Part shown: in pieces, positions 28,933 through 38,775 of the stretch | Layout: every line of letters begins with the position of its first letter | Numbering within the stretch: the stretch's first letter is position 1 | Source of the DNA: Acidobacteriota bacterium | GTDB lineage: Bacteria; Actinomycetota; Acidimicrobiia; Acidimicrobiales; Ilumatobacteraceae | Direction: 5' to 3' | DNA: 52,782 bases | Assembly (NCBI GenBank): GCA_018969685.1 | Contig: JAGWXX010000005.1 | Location: 1-52,782, forward strand | Notes under the pieces: generated by a model | What the model was told of the DNA's origin: nothing | The model's input: the letters and a program-made list of their open reading frames with translations, nothing else | The model's database searches: none | Program-made: the position numbers and the translations under genes

Positions 28933-30630
28933 ATGGCGTTTCCGTCGGACCTCGAGATCGCACGAGCGGCAACCGCCAGGCCGCTCACGGACATCGCGTC
29001 GATGATGGGCATCGGGGCGCACCTGCTCGAGCCCTACGGCTCGAACCTGGCCAAGATCCGCCTCGAGGCGATCGACGAGCTGGCCGACCGGCCGCGGGCG
29101 AAGTACGTGGTCGTCACGGCGATCACGCCCACCCCGCTCGGCGAGGGCAAGACGACGACCACGGTCGGGCTCGGCCAGGCAATGAAGCACATCGGCCGCA
29201 ACGCCGTCATCAGCCTCCGCCAGCCGAGCATGGGACCGACCTTCGGCATCAAGGGCGGCGCCGCCGGCGGCGGCTACAGCCAGGTGATCCCGATGGAGCA
29301 GCTCAACCTGCACCTCACGGGCGACTTCCATGCCGTCACCGCCGCGCACAACCTGCTGTCGGCGATGGTGGACAACCACCTGCACCAGGGCAACGAGCTC
29401 GGGCTCGACATCGACAACATCACCTGGCGACGGGTGCTCGACGTGAACGACCGGTCGCTGCGCAACATCATCGTCGGCCTCGGAACCAAGGAGGACGGCG
29501 TCGTCCGCCAGACCGGGTTCGACATCACCGCGGCGTCCGAGGTCATGGCGATCCTCGCCCTCGCGACGTCCATGGAGGACATGCGCGCGCGCCTCGGCCG
29601 CATCGTCGTCGGCTACGACGGGTCCGGCACGCCGGTGACCGCCGAGCAGCTGAGCGGCGCCGGCTCGATGGCCGTGATCATGCGGGACGCGATCAAGCCG
29701 AACCTGCTGCAGACGCTCGAGAACACGCCGGTCATCGTCCACGCAGGGCCGTTCGGCAACATCGCCCACGGCAACTCCTCGATCATCGGCGACCTCGTCG
29801 GCATCCGCGGCGGCGACTACCTCATCACCGAGGCCGGGTTCGGCGCCGACATGGGTGCCGAGCGCTTCTTCAACATCAAGTGCCGCGCCTCGGGCCTCGT
29901 GCCCGACGCGGCGGTGCTCGTCACCACCGTGCGCGCGCTGAAGGCGCACTCGGGCAAGTACAAGATCGTCGCCGGGAAGGCCCTCCCGCCCGAGCTGCTG
30001 GCGGAGAACCCCGCGGACGTGGAGGTCGGCGGCGAGAACCTGCGCAAGCAGATCGAGAACGTGAAGGCCCACGGAGTGACGCCGGTCGTGGCGATCAATT
30101 CCTTCCCGACGGACCACAAGTCGGAGCACGAGGTGATCGCCCGCATCGCCGCGGCCGCCGGCGCGCGCGTCGCGGTGTGCAACCACTTCGGCGAGGGTGG
30201 CAAGGGTGCGGTCGAGCTTGCCAACGCGGTCGTCGAGGCGTGCAACGAGCCGAGCGGCTTCACGTTCCTCTACGAGGACTCGGCGACGCTCAAGCAGAAG
30301 ATCGAGACCGTCGCGAAGACGATCTACGGCGCCGCGGACGTGTCCTACACGGCGCTCGCCAACAAGCAGCTGAAGACGTACACCGACAACGGCTTCGCGT
30401 CGATGCCGGTGTGCATCGCCAAGACGCACCTCTCCATCAGCGGCGATCCGTCGCTGAAGGGAGCGCCGACCGGCCACACCCTCGCGGTGCGCGAGGTGCG
30501 CGCCTCGGTGGGCGCCGGCTTCGTCTACCCGATCTGCGGCGAGATGCGCACCCTGCCGGGCCTCGGCACCAAGCCGGCGGCGGCGATCATCGACTTCGAC
30601 GACGACGGCGAGATCGTCGGACTGTCGTGA
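28933..30630 (+). CDS. fhs: Formate-tetrahydrofolate ligase
   Basis: 565 residues, normal length. It interconverts formate + THF + ATP and 10-formyl-THF. Visible: the nucleotide-binding TPLGEGKTTT, RQPSMGPTFGIKGGAAGGG, the HLTGDFHAVTAAHNLL segment, GDYLITEAGFGADMGAE and the C-terminal PICGEMRTLPGL. ATG 28933 has an AGGGGAG site at a suitable distance and is preferred to the in-frame ATG 28909. It overlaps folD by 3 nt (GTGA). In this island it may run in reverse, releasing formate with ATP gain for the divergent formate dehydrogenase. Confidence 0.96.
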   Translation: MAFPSDLEIARAATARPLTDIASMMGIGAHLLEPYGSNLAKIRLEAIDELADRPRAKYVVVTAITPTPLGEGKTTTTVGLGQAMKHIGRNAVISLRQPSMGPTFGIKGGAAGGGYSQVIPMEQLNLHLTGDFHAVTAAHNLLSAMVDNHLHQGNELGLDIDNITWRRVLDVNDRSLRNIIVGLGTKEDGVVRQTGFDITAASEVMAILALATSMEDMRARLGRIVVGYDGSGTPVTAEQLSGAGSMAVIMRDAIKPNLLQTLENTPVIVHAGPFGNIAHGNSSIIGDLVGIRGGDYLITEAGFGADMGAERFFNIKCRASGLVPDAAVLVTTVRALKAHSGKYKIVAGKALPPELLAENPADVEVGGENLRKQIENVKAHGVTPVVAINSFPTDHKSEHEVIARIAAAAGARVAVCNHFGEGGKGAVELANAVVEACNEPSGFTFLYEDSATLKQKIETVAKTIYGAADVSYTALANKQLKTYTDNGFASMPVCIAKTHLSISGDPSLKGAPTGHTLAVREVRASVGAGFVYPICGEMRTLPGLGTKPAAAIIDFDDDGEIVGLS

Positions 30631-31502
30631 ACCCGGCGCGCACCCCGGGCGGCGCCGTCCTCATGGACGGCGAGGCGCTGCGGGACCGGATCGTCGCCCG
30701 CCTGCGCGGCACGGTGGAGGCAGCAGGCGGGCCGAGGCCCTGTCTGGCGACGGTGCTGGTCGGCGACGACAAGCCGAGCCACATCTACGTGCGCTGGAAG
30801 CACAAGAAGGCCGAGGAGGCCGGGATGCTCTCCAAGGGCGTCGAGCTGCCCGGCTCGGCCTCGCAGGCGCAGGTGGAGGACGCGGTCGGCGCGTTCGCAG
30901 CCGACCCGTCGGTGCACGGCATCCTCCTCCAGCTGCCGATCCCGGCGGCCCTGGATGCCGAGCGCGTGCTCGCGCTCATCCCGCCGGAGAAGGACGTGGA
31001 CGGCCTCACCGAGGCGTCGATGGGCCGTCTCATGCGCGGCCTCCCCGGCCACGTGCCGTGCACGCCCCTCGGCGTGATGCGGCTGCTCGAGGCGTACGGC
31101 ATCGAGACGCGCGGCAAGCGGGCGGTGGTGATCGGGCGCTCCGCGCTCGTGGGCCTGCCGCAGACGCTGCTGCTCATCCGCGCCGACGCCACGACGACGT
31201 GCGCCCACTCCCGCACCCGCGACCTGGTCGAGGCGTGCCGCGACGCCGACATCATCGTGTCGGCGGTCGGTGTCGCGCGCCTGATCGGCCCCGACCACGT
31301 GAAGCCCGGTGCGACGGTGGTCGACGTGGGCGTGTCGCGCGTGGAGTCGAAGATCGTCGGCGACGTCGACTTCGACGCCGTGCAGGCGGTGGCGGGGGCC
31401 ATCACGCCCATGCCGGGCGGCACGGGCCCGATGACGATCGCGTGCCTCCTCGAGAACACCGTCGAGGCGGCGCGGATGCTCGGCGCGTTCCCCCCGGCCT
31501 AG
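30627..31502 (+). CDS. folD: Methylene-THF dehydrogenase/methenyl-THF cyclohydrolase
   Basis: 291 residues. The catalytic Tyr-x3-Lys is in IYVRWKHKKAEEAG, with GILLQLPIP, PPEKDVDGLT, the nucleotide-binding VVIGRSALVGLP and GATVVDVGV, and TPMPGGTGPMT near the C-terminus. It turns methylene-THF into 10-formyl-THF, linking the dehydrogenases and the methylene-THF reductase to Fhs. The start is GTG 30627, overlapping the fhs stop; ATG 30663 is an alternative. It converges on the permease gene and the two stop codons share one CTAG. Confidence 0.95.
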   Translation: MNPARTPGGAVLMDGEALRDRIVARLRGTVEAAGGPRPCLATVLVGDDKPSHIYVRWKHKKAEEAGMLSKGVELPGSASQAQVEDAVGAFAADPSVHGILLQLPIPAALDAERVLALIPPEKDVDGLTEASMGRLMRGLPGHVPCTPLGVMRLLEAYGIETRGKRAVVIGRSALVGLPQTLLLIRADATTTCAHSRTRDLVEACRDADIIVSAVGVARLIGPDHVKPGATVVDVGVSRVESKIVGDVDFDAVQAVAGAITPMPGGTGPMTIACLLENTVEAARMLGAFPPA

Positions 31503-33424
31503 ACGGACGCGGGGGCCTGCAGGCGGCGCGCCGCCGACTGCGTCAGCCGGTCGAGCACGCTCGCCATGAGCACGACGGCGATGCCGACCTCCGCGCCCAG
31601 CCCGGTGCCGCCGGCCGCGGTGAGGGCCTCGATCGACCGGTAGCCGAGGCCGCCGCCGCCCACCATGCCGGCGATGATCGCCATCGCCAGCACCATCATC
31701 ACCATCTGGTTCACGGCGAGGACGATGGATGGCATCGCGAGCGGGATGCGCACCCCCCACAGCAGCTGGCGCTGCGACGCGCCGAACGTCGTCGCCGCCT
31801 CGACCGTCTCGGTGTTCACCTGCCGGATGCCGAGCGACGTGAGCCGGATGCCGGGGGGGATGGCGTAGACGACCGCGGCGACGACGCCCGGCACGGGTCC
31901 GACGGTGAAGAGCATGACGAACGGGATGGCGTAGATCAGCGGGGGGATCGTCTGCAGCGAGTCGAGCAGCGGCGACAGCGCGCTCTCGATGCGCGGACGT
32001 CGTCCCAGCCACACGCCGGTCGGCACCGCAATGGCGATCGACAGCAGCACCGCGACGACCGTCTGGGCGAAGGTATCGGTCGCGTCGACCCAGAGACCGG
32101 TCGCGCCGATGAACGCGGTCGCCGCGGCGGTGAACAGTGCGACGCGTGCGCCGGCCACGAGCCAGGCGAACGCCGCGCCTGCGACCACCACGGCCTGCCA
32201 CGAGAGGACCTCGGTCATCAGGCTGCGGGTGCGCAGCAGCACGTCGCGCACCACGAAGTCGTTGAACGGGCGGGTGGCGAACGACAGGGTGTCGCGCACC
32301 CAGGCGACGGCATCGTCGAGCGGGGCCGCGAACGAGGAGCCCCACGAGAACGGAAACGCGCCGTGGCCGAGCACCTTCCCGGCCACGGTCGCGGCGACGA
32401 CCGCGCCGACGGCGCTCCACAGCACCCGCCGCGGCACGCGGGTGCGCGGCCGGTCGGGCGCGGTGACGAGCGACTGCGTCACGCGGTCGAGGACGAACGC
32501 CACGGCGACGACCGCGAGGCTGATCACGAGCCCGCGCCCCGGGGAGAGCTGGCGGACGGTCTGGTTGATGGCCTGCCCGAGCCCGCCGGCACCCACGAGC
32601 GTGGCGATCACCACGATGCCGAGCGCCATCATCACGGTCTGGTTCACGCCGGCGACGATCGACGGCATCGCGAGCGGGATCTGCACGCGCGAGAGCGTCT
32701 GGCGCCGGGTCGCGCCGAACATCCGTGACGCCTCCACCGCCTGTGGCGGCACCTGCCGGATGCCGAGGACGGTGAGCCGCACCATCGGCGGCAGCGCATA
32801 GATGATGGTGGCGATGGCCGCCGGCACCTGGCCGATCCCGAAGAGGAGCACCGTTGGAATCAGGTAGATCGTCGCGGGCACCGTCTGCATCGCGTCGAGC
32901 AGCGGTCGAAGCGTCGTCTCGACGCGCGGCCGGAACGCCGCCCAGATGCCGAGCGGGACGCCAACCGCCACGGAGAATGCGACGGCCACCGACATCAGCG
33001 AGATCGTCTCGATGCTCTCCTTCCAGACCCCGACGACGCCTGGGTAGGCGACGGCGAGCGCGCAGGCGGCCGCGAGCCCGAAGCGGCGCGACTTGGCGAC
33101 GAGCAGGAACACCGCGACGATCGGCACGTACCACGGCAGCCAGGTGAGGAACGCCTCCACCGAGTCGAGTCCCGTGCGGACGAGCCACGTGAACGGGTCG
33201 AGGATCCACGTGAAGAGCCAGTGGCCGTCGCGGCTGTCGCGGATCCACTCCTGCGCGGAGTTCACGGGCCCTGCGATGCCGAGGTTCAACGAGCCGGGGA
33301 ATCCCGGCGCACCGAGCAACTGCGCCGCGGCGAGTGCTGCGAGGACCGCGCCCGCGGTGGCGAGGCGCCGCTGCAGGGCCGACGGACGCGCCGGCGCAGC
33401 GGTCAGCGGCGCCACTGCGCTCAT
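31499..33424 (-). CDS. Glycine-betaine-type ABC transporter permease, double-length
   Basis: 641 residues with two complete ProW-like permease domains in tandem. Each has its own EAA loop: [20 protein letters not shown] (first) and [20 protein letters not shown] (second), both followed by LAMPSIV and a GAGGLG/GGGGLG motif. One polypeptide can supply the dimer that ProW forms. ATG 33424 overlaps the stop of proV. It works with the ATPase at 33421 and the binding protein at 34559 to import betaine or choline. Confidence 0.92.
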   Translation of the reverse strand: MSAVAPLTAAPARPSALQRRLATAGAVLAALAAAQLLGAPGFPGSLNLGIAGPVNSAQEWIRDSRDGHWLFTWILDPFTWLVRTGLDSVEAFLTWLPWYVPIVAVFLLVAKSRRFGLAAACALAVAYPGVVGVWKESIETISLMSVAVAFSVAVGVPLGIWAAFRPRVETTLRPLLDAMQTVPATIYLIPTVLLFGIGQVPAAIATIIYALPPMVRLTVLGIRQVPPQAVEASRMFGATRRQTLSRVQIPLAMPSIVAGVNQTVMMALGIVVIATLVGAGGLGQAINQTVRQLSPGRGLVISLAVVAVAFVLDRVTQSLVTAPDRPRTRVPRRVLWSAVGAVVAATVAGKVLGHGAFPFSWGSSFAAPLDDAVAWVRDTLSFATRPFNDFVVRDVLLRTRSLMTEVLSWQAVVVAGAAFAWLVAGARVALFTAAATAFIGATGLWVDATDTFAQTVVAVLLSIAIAVPTGVWLGRRPRIESALSPLLDSLQTIPPLIYAIPFVMLFTVGPVPGVVAAVVYAIPPGIRLTSLGIRQVNTETVEAATTFGASQRQLLWGVRIPLAMPSIVLAVNQMVMMVLAMAIIAGMVGGGGLGYRSIEALTAAGGTGLGAEVGIAVVLMASVLDRLTQSAARRLQAPASV

Positions 33425-34449
33425 CTGCGCTCGGCCGCGAGGATCCCGGCGACCGCGCGCCGGTCGATGACGCCGAGGTTGCGGCCGTCCGCGTCGACCA
33501 CGCCGACCGGCTCGTCGCGGTCGAGGAGCATCGGGATCACCGTCTCGAGCAGCGCATCGGCCTGCACCGACCGGGGTGCGGGACCGCCCGGGGTGGCGAG
33601 CGCCCGGGCGCGGAGCACCTTGGCGCGCGGCACGTCGGTCGTGAACTCGCGCACGTAGTCGGTGGCCGGGTTCGCCACGATCTCCTCGGGGGTGCCGACC
33701 TGGTCGAACTCGCCGTCCTTCATGATCGCGATGCGGTCGCCCAGCCGGAGCGCCTCGGCGAAGTCGTGCGTGATGAACACGATCGTGCGCTGCAGCGACT
33801 TCTGCAGGCGGAGCAATTCGTCCTGCATCTCGCGCCGGATCAGCGGGTCGAGCGCGGAGAAGGGCTCGTCGAACAGGAGGATCTCCGGGTCGACGGCGAG
33901 CGCGCGCGCGAGTCCGACGCGCTGCTGCATGCCGCCCGAGAGCTGCTGGGGGTAGCTGTCGGCCCAGCCGGTCAGTCCGACGACGTCGAGCACCTCGCGC
34001 GCCCTCGCAAGGCGGGCGTCGCGGGGCACGCGCTGAACCTCGAGGCCGTAGGCGACGTTGTCGAGGACCTTGCGGTGGGGGAACAGGCCGAAGTGCTGGA
34101 AGACCATCGACATGCGGCCGCGCCGCACTGCGCGCAGCTGCTCGTCGTCCATCTGCAGGATGTCGGTGCCGTCCAGCAGCACCTCGCCGCGCGTCGGCTC
34201 GATGAGGCGCGAGATGCAGCGGATGAGCGTCGACTTGCCGCTGCCCGAGAGGCCCATGACCACGAAGGTCTCGCCGCGCCCGACGTTGAACGACACGTCG
34301 CGCACGCCGATCGTCTGCTGCAGATGGGAGATCACCTCTGCCCGGGTGGCGCCGACCTGCGCGCGCGCAATCGCGTCGTCGGGGTTGCCGTGCCCGAACA
34401 CCTTCCAGACGTGCCGAACCTCGATCGCGGGCGAGCCGCTGCCGGACAT
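33421..34449 (-). CDS. proV: Glycine-betaine-type ABC transporter ATPase
   Basis: 342 residues. Walker [11 protein letters not shown]-loop [10 protein letters not shown], signature [15 protein letters not shown], Walker [13 protein letters not shown], switch His in [10 protein letters not shown]. The ProV/OpuAA N-terminal extension (VWKVFG) and a C-terminal CBS-like region with [18 protein letters not shown] are present, the latter often used to sense ionic strength. The start has a -10-like TACAGT 7 nt upstream on the minus strand. Confidence 0.94.
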   Translation of the reverse strand: MSGSGSPAIEVRHVWKVFGHGNPDDAIARAQVGATRAEVISHLQQTIGVRDVSFNVGRGETFVVMGLSGSGKSTLIRCISRLIEPTRGEVLLDGTDILQMDDEQLRAVRRGRMSMVFQHFGLFPHRKVLDNVAYGLEVQRVPRDARLARAREVLDVVGLTGWADSYPQQLSGGMQQRVGLARALAVDPEILLFDEPFSALDPLIRREMQDELLRLQKSLQRTIVFITHDFAEALRLGDRIAIMKDGEFDQVGTPEEIVANPATDYVREFTTDVPRAKVLRARALATPGGPAPRSVQADALLETVIPMLLDRDEPVGVVDADGRNLGVIDRRAVAGILAAERR

Positions 34450-34456
34450 GTGCGCG

Positions 34457-34462
34457 ACTGTA
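34457..34462 (-). promoter_or_regulatory. Putative -10 box (TACAGT), leaderless start of proV
   Basis: On the minus strand TACAGT ends 7 nt before the proV ATG at 34449. Confidence 0.4.
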
Positions 34463-34504
34463 TCCCCGCCATGGACGGGCGGTTCCGTGCCGGCAGGGTA
34501 GGGC

Positions 34505-34510
34505 TACGCT
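34505..34510 (+). promoter_or_regulatory. Putative -10 box (TACGCT) of proX
   Basis: TACGCT lies 48 nt before the proX ATG. Here a normal leader with AGAGGGGGA ahead of the start is present, unlike the divergent proV. Confidence 0.35.
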
Positions 34511-34558
34511 CGGCGTGGTCATACGAGCCGGGGGATCCGGCAGAGGGGGAAACACGCA

Positions 34559-35548
34559 ATGAGAGGTTCACGCAAGGCCCTGGCCGGCGGACTGCTCGCG
34601 GCGGCTGCACTGATCGTCGCCGCGTGCGGCGGGTCGGATGCAGCCAGCGACGAGGCCGTCACGGAGGACACCGCCGCGGCGGTGGCCGGTGGCACGGAGA
34701 CGATCCGCATCGCCCGAAACAACTGGTCGGCTTCGGCCGTCGAGACCGAGATCGTCAAGCTGCTCATCGAGCAGCAGCTCGGCAACCCCGTCGAGATCGT
34801 CGACATCGACGAGAACGCCATGTTCGCCGGCATCTCGGCGGGCGACCTCGACGCCAACGTCGAGGTCTGGCCGTCGGGCGTCACGCCGGACGAGCAGGCG
34901 TTCATCGACGACGGCTCGATCCTCAGCGCGGGCGAGCTCGGTTCGATCGGCAAGATCGGCTGGTTCGTGCCGGACTACGTGCTCGAGCAGTTCCCCGAGC
35001 TCGCGACGTCGTGGGAGGCGCTGAAGGACCCGGCCGTCGCCGAGGCCTTCGCCACCGCTGCCACGGGCAAGAAGGGCCGCTTCCTCGGCATGGACCCGTC
35101 GTTCTCGCAGTACGACGAGGGCATCATCGCAACGCTGGGCCTGCCCTTCGAGGTGCAGTTCTCGGGTTCCGAGGCCGCCACGCAGGCCGAGATCGCCACG
35201 CTCGCAGCGGACAAGACGCCGCTGATCATGTACTACTGGACGCCCTCGGGTGCCGTCGGCAAGTACGGCCTCAAGAACATCGCGCTTCCCGCGCCGACCG
35301 TCGACTGTGCGGCCGATGCGGCGAACTGCGACGGCGACTATCCGGAGGACGTGCTCTTCAAGATCGTGTCGGCGAAGCTGAAGGACAAGGACGCCGCCGT
35401 CCACGCGTTCTTCGAGAAGTTCACGATCACGACCGAGGACCAGCTGACGTTCCTCACGCAGGTCGACATCGACGGCATGTCGCCGGCCGATGCCGCAGCC
35501 GAGTGGGTGAAGAACAACGAGGCGGTCTGGTCCGCCTGGTTCTCCTAG
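34559..35548 (+). CDS. proX: Glycine-betaine/choline-type substrate-binding lipoprotein
   Basis: 329 residues. The signal peptide ends in a lipobox (LIVAAC, Cys about 23), so it is a lipoprotein tethered outside the membrane. The OpuAC fold shows Trp residues at typical cage positions ([30 protein letters not shown]), which bind quaternary ammonium groups. A strong AGAGGGGGA site precedes ATG 34559. It is divergent from proV-permease and followed by a strong terminator. Substrate class is well supported; betaine versus choline is not resolved. Confidence 0.92.
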   Translation: MRGSRKALAGGLLAAAALIVAACGGSDAASDEAVTEDTAAAVAGGTETIRIARNNWSASAVETEIVKLLIEQQLGNPVEIVDIDENAMFAGISAGDLDANVEVWPSGVTPDEQAFIDDGSILSAGELGSIGKIGWFVPDYVLEQFPELATSWEALKDPAVAEAFATAATGKKGRFLGMDPSFSQYDEGIIATLGLPFEVQFSGSEAATQAEIATLAADKTPLIMYYWTPSGAVGKYGLKNIALPAPTVDCAADAANCDGDYPEDVLFKIVSAKLKDKDAAVHAFFEKFTITTEDQLTFLTQVDIDGMSPADAAAEWVKNNEAVWSAWFS

Positions 35549-35578
35549 AACCCAGCCAGCAGCATCCAGACAGCGGGG

Positions 35579-35615
35579 AAGGTGGCGGGGCGGGAGTCCC
35601 GCCACCTTTCTCGTT
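35579..35615 (+). terminator. Rho-independent terminator after proX
   Basis: An 11-bp perfect stem, AAGGTGGCGGG (35579-35589) with CCCGCCACCTT (35598-35608), has an 8-nt loop and is followed by TCTCGTT. It lies 31 nt after the proX stop. Confidence 0.85.
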
Positions 35616-35679
35616 CCGGTGGTCGTCGCGCCCCCGTCGGGGGCAGGTGACAGACTTTCGCGCGATGAAAGGGGGAGCC

Positions 35680-37350
35680 ATGGCCGACGCGGGGTTCGAC
35701 GAGCAGTTCGACGTCGTGATCGTCGGCGGCGGCTCCGCGGGCAGCGTGCTCGCGGCGCGCATCACCGAGCACTCGTCGAAGCGCGTGCTCGTCCTCGAGG
35801 CCGGCCGCCGCGACTGGTGGTTCGACCCGTTCATCCACATGCCCGCCGCCCTGACGTACCCCATCGGGAGCCGCTTCTGGGACTGGATGTACTCGTCGCA
35901 GCCGGAGCCGCACCTGAACGGGCGCCGCGTCGCGCACGGGCGCGGCAAGGTGCTCGGCGGCTCGTCGAGCATCAACGGCATGATCTTCCAGCGCGGCAAC
36001 CCGCTCGACTACGAGCGCTGGGCGGCGGACCCCGGGATGGAGTCGTGGAGCTACGCCCATTGCCTGCCGTACTTCAAGCGGATGGAGAATTGCACCGCCG
36101 CGGCCGACGACGATCCGTTCCGAGGCACGTCGGGGCCGCTGCACCTCCGCCGCGGCCCGGTGCGCAACCCGCTGTTCGGCGCGTTCTTCGACGCCGTGCA
36201 GCAGGCCGGTTACCCGCTGACCGACGACGTGAACGGCTTCCGCCAGGAGGGCTTCGCCGCGTTCGACGCCACCATCAAGGGCGGCCGCCGCTTCAGCGCG
36301 TCGCGGGCCTATCTGCGCCCCGCGCGGGGCAGGAAGCACCTCACCGTCCGCTGCCGTGCGCTCGCCACGAGGGTCATCGTGGAGGGCAAGACCGCCGTCG
36401 GCGTCGAGTACCGGCAGGGCGGGGGCGCGCCGAGGCGCGTGCGTGCGGGCGAGGTGATCCTCTGCGGGGGCGCCTTCAACAGCCCGCAGCTGCTGCAGGT
36501 CTCCGGGATCGGCGATCCCGCGGTGCTGAAGTCCGCGGGGATCGAGCCGATCCACGACCTGCCCGGCGTCGGCGCCAACCTGCAGGACCACCTCGAGGTC
36601 TACGTGCAGCACGCCTGCACGAAGCCGGTGTCGCTCAACCCGCTGCTCGCCAAGTGGCGCGCGCCGTTCATCGGCTTCGCGTGGCTGTTCGGCCGCGGCC
36701 CGGGCGCGTCGAACCACTTCGAGGGCGGCGGCTTCGTGCGCAGCAACGACGAGGTGCGCTACCCGAACCTGATGTTCCACTTCCTGCCGATCGCGGTGCG
36801 CTACGACGGCACGCAGCCGGCCGGTGGCCACGGCTACCAGGTGCACATCGGACCGATGTACTCGAACTCGCGGGGGCACCTGCGCGCAGTGTCGCCCGAC
36901 GTGCGGGACAAGCCGGCGTTCACCTTCAACTACCTCTCGACGCCGGAGGACCTGCGCGAGTGGGTGGAGGCGGTCGCCATCGCCCGCTCGATCCTCAACC
37001 AGCCGGCGTTCGCCCCGTTCAGCGGCGGCGAGATCTCGCCCGGACCGGGGGTCGCCACCGACGACGAGGTCCTCGACTGGGTCCGCCGCGACGCCGAGAC
37101 GGCCTACCACCCGTCCTGCACGTGCCGGATGGGCACCGACCGGATGTCGGTCGTCGATCCGACGACGATGAAGGTCCACGGCATGGAGGGCCTGCGCGTG
37201 GTGGACGCCTCGGCGATGCCGTACGTGACCAACGGCAACATCTACGCGCCGGTGATCATGATGGCCGAGAAGGCCGCCGACCTGATCCTCGGCCGCACCC
37301 CGCTGGCGCCGGAACCGGTGCCGTTTTACATCGCTCCGCCGGCTGGGTAG
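35680..37350 (+). CDS. betA: GMC-family choline dehydrogenase-like flavoprotein
   Basis: 556 residues, the same length as E. coli BetA. N-terminal FAD motif [26 protein letters not shown], second GMC signature [15 protein letters not shown], and the C-terminal active-site [10 protein letters not shown] and [19 protein letters not shown]. It likely oxidises choline to betaine aldehyde (possibly on to betaine). ATG 35680 was chosen because AAGGGGGAG lies just before it; ATG 35665 has no site. No betaine aldehyde dehydrogenase is in the window. Other alcohols remain possible substrates for GMC enzymes. Confidence 0.85.
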   Translation: MADAGFDEQFDVVIVGGGSAGSVLAARITEHSSKRVLVLEAGRRDWWFDPFIHMPAALTYPIGSRFWDWMYSSQPEPHLNGRRVAHGRGKVLGGSSSINGMIFQRGNPLDYERWAADPGMESWSYAHCLPYFKRMENCTAAADDDPFRGTSGPLHLRRGPVRNPLFGAFFDAVQQAGYPLTDDVNGFRQEGFAAFDATIKGGRRFSASRAYLRPARGRKHLTVRCRALATRVIVEGKTAVGVEYRQGGGAPRRVRAGEVILCGGAFNSPQLLQVSGIGDPAVLKSAGIEPIHDLPGVGANLQDHLEVYVQHACTKPVSLNPLLAKWRAPFIGFAWLFGRGPGASNHFEGGGFVRSNDEVRYPNLMFHFLPIAVRYDGTQPAGGHGYQVHIGPMYSNSRGHLRAVSPDVRDKPAFTFNYLSTPEDLREWVEAVAIARSILNQPAFAPFSGGEISPGPGVATDDEVLDWVRRDAETAYHPSCTCRMGTDRMSVVDPTTMKVHGMEGLRVVDASAMPYVTNGNIYAPVIMMAEKAADLILGRTPLAPEPVPFYIAPPAG

Positions 37351-37372
37351 GGCCGTGGCGCACGGGCGCTGA

Positions 37373-37395
37373 TAGCCTGCAAGGCGTGATATATC
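37373..37395 (+). promoter_or_regulatory. Promoter and TGATATATC operator-like site of the corrinoid operon
   Basis: TAGCCT (37373-37378) is a candidate -10. Right after the predicted start point comes TGATATATC (37387-37395). TGATATAT also occurs in the GntR intergenic region at 23394-23387, suggesting one regulator for both. The rest of the 82-nt gap holds a GGGGGTG site before the GTG start. Confidence 0.5.
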
Positions 37396-37432
37396 TGCGC
37401 GGCGCGCGCCGGGCGGACATGGGGGTGCACAC

Positions 37433-38152
37433 GTGAGCGACAGCGACGACATCGATCTGGCGGCCCTGTCCGACGAGGACCTGGTGCTCCAGATGCACGA
37501 CGACCTCTACGACGGGTTGGGCGAGGAGATCGTCGAGGGCACCACCATCCTGCTCGACCGCGGCTGGGGTCCGGACAAGGTGCTGCAGGAGGCGCTCGTC
37601 GAGGGCATGCGCATCGTCGGCGTCGACTTCCGCGACGGCATCCTCTTCGTGCCCGAGGTGCTGCTGGCGGCGAACGCGATGAAGGCGGGAATGGCCATCC
37701 TCCGTCCGCTGCTCGCCGAGACCGGCGCCGAGTCGGTCGGCAAGGTCGTGATCGGCACCGTCAAGGGCGACATCCACGACATCGGCAAGAACCTCGTGGC
37801 GATGATGCTCGAGGGTGCCGGCTTCGAGGTCGTCGACCTCGGCATCAACACCGACGCCGACAAGTTCGTCGCCGCGCTCGAGGAGCACAAGCCCGACATC
37901 CTGGGGATGTCCGCGCTGCTCACCACCACCATGCCGTACATGAAGGTCGTGATCGACACCATGAAGGAGAAGGGCCTCCGCGACAAGTACATCGTGCTCG
38001 TCGGCGGCGCCCCGCTGAACGAGGAATTCGGCGTCGCCGTGGGCGCGGACGCCTACTGCCGCGACGCTGCCGTGGCGGCCGAGACGGCGAAGCAGCTGGT
38101 CACGGCGCGCCGCACCCGCACGGCCGAGCCGCCGGGTCCGTCGGTCGCCTGA
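37433..38152 (+). CDS. Methyltransferase corrinoid protein (MtbC/MtgC-like)
   Basis: 239 residues. N-terminal helical cap domain, then the B12-binding domain with GDIHDIGKN (His115 as lower cobalt ligand), MSALLTT and VGGAPLN, the D-x-H-x2-G...S-x-L...GG pattern. It carries the methyl group between an MttB-family enzyme and the methyl-THF:corrinoid methyltransferase. It is the first gene of a nine-gene operon that contains all its partners. It is the only corrinoid protein seen, so it may serve both MttB homologues. Confidence 0.95.
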   Translation: MSDSDDIDLAALSDEDLVLQMHDDLYDGLGEEIVEGTTILLDRGWGPDKVLQEALVEGMRIVGVDFRDGILFVPEVLLAANAMKAGMAILRPLLAETGAESVGKVVIGTVKGDIHDIGKNLVAMMLEGAGFEVVDLGINTDADKFVAALEEHKPDILGMSALLTTTMPYMKVVIDTMKEKGLRDKYIVLVGGAPLNEEFGVAVGADAYCRDAAVAAETAKQLVTARRTRTAEPPGPSVA

Positions 38153-38163
38153 CGCGCGCTCCA

Positions 38164-38775
38164 GTGGCGACGCGTCCCATGATCGTGGCGTGCGGAGCGC
38201 TCGTGAGCGAGCTGCGCGCCGTGCTCGGACAGGTCGCTGCGTCGGGTGGGGTCGAGATGCGCTTCCTTCCCGCCAACCTGCACAACCGGCCCGAGGGCAT
38301 CGTGCCGGCGCTGCGCGAGCACCTCGACGCGGCGCGTGAACAGGGTCGCGAGGTCTTCGTGGGCTACGCCGACTGCGGCACGGGTGGCGATCTCGACCGC
38401 CTGCTCGAGGGACATCCCGGCGTCGCCCGCCTGCCGGGCGCGCACTGCTACGAGTTCTTCGCGGGCGCGGACGTGTTCGCGCTGCTCCACGACGAGGAGC
38501 CCGGCACCTTCTACCTGACCGACTTCCTCGCGAAGCACTTCCGCCCGCTGGTCTGGGAGGGACTCGGCCTCGACCGGCACCCGCAGCTGCGCGACGACTA
38601 CTTCGGTGCGTACCGGCGGGTGGTCCTCCTCTCGCAGGCAGGTGACGATGCGGTGCTCGCGGCTGCGGCCGAGGCGGCGGCGATGCTGGGACTCCCGCTC
38701 GAGCACCGCCATACCGGCCTCGGCCACCTCGCGGACGCAATCCCGGTGACGGTTCGCATGGCGGGAGCGGCCTGA
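38164..38775 (+). CDS. DUF1638-type protein
   Basis: 203 residues, resembling DUF1638 proteins that recur beside corrinoid methyltransferase genes. Visible conserved segments: VACGALVSELRAV near the start, LHNRPEGIVPALR, VGYADCGTGGDLD, GAHCYEFFAG and FYLTDFLAKHF. Cys and His residues in CGAL, DCGTGG and HCYEFF could bind metal or a cofactor. No membrane segment. The function is unknown; position suggests a service role for the corrinoid protein. GTG 38164 lies 11 nt after the corrinoid-protein stop. Confidence 0.8.
   Translation: MATRPMIVACGALVSELRAVLGQVAASGGVEMRFLPANLHNRPEGIVPALREHLDAAREQGREVFVGYADCGTGGDLDRLLEGHPGVARLPGAHCYEFFAGADVFALLHDEEPGTFYLTDFLAKHFRPLVWEGLGLDRHPQLRDDYFGAYRRVVLLSQAGDDAVLAAAAEAAAMLGLPLEHRHTGLGHLADAIPVTVRMAGAA

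Noticed and set aside
35665-35679. ATG 35665 as the betA start
   Set aside because: AAGGGGGAG overlaps this position and serves the ATG at 35680; starting there gives 556 residues, the normal BetA length.
37351-37432. Cobalamin riboswitch before the corrinoid operon
   Set aside because: The gap is only 82 nt and lacks a B12-box-like sequence; B12 riboswitches need about 200 nt.
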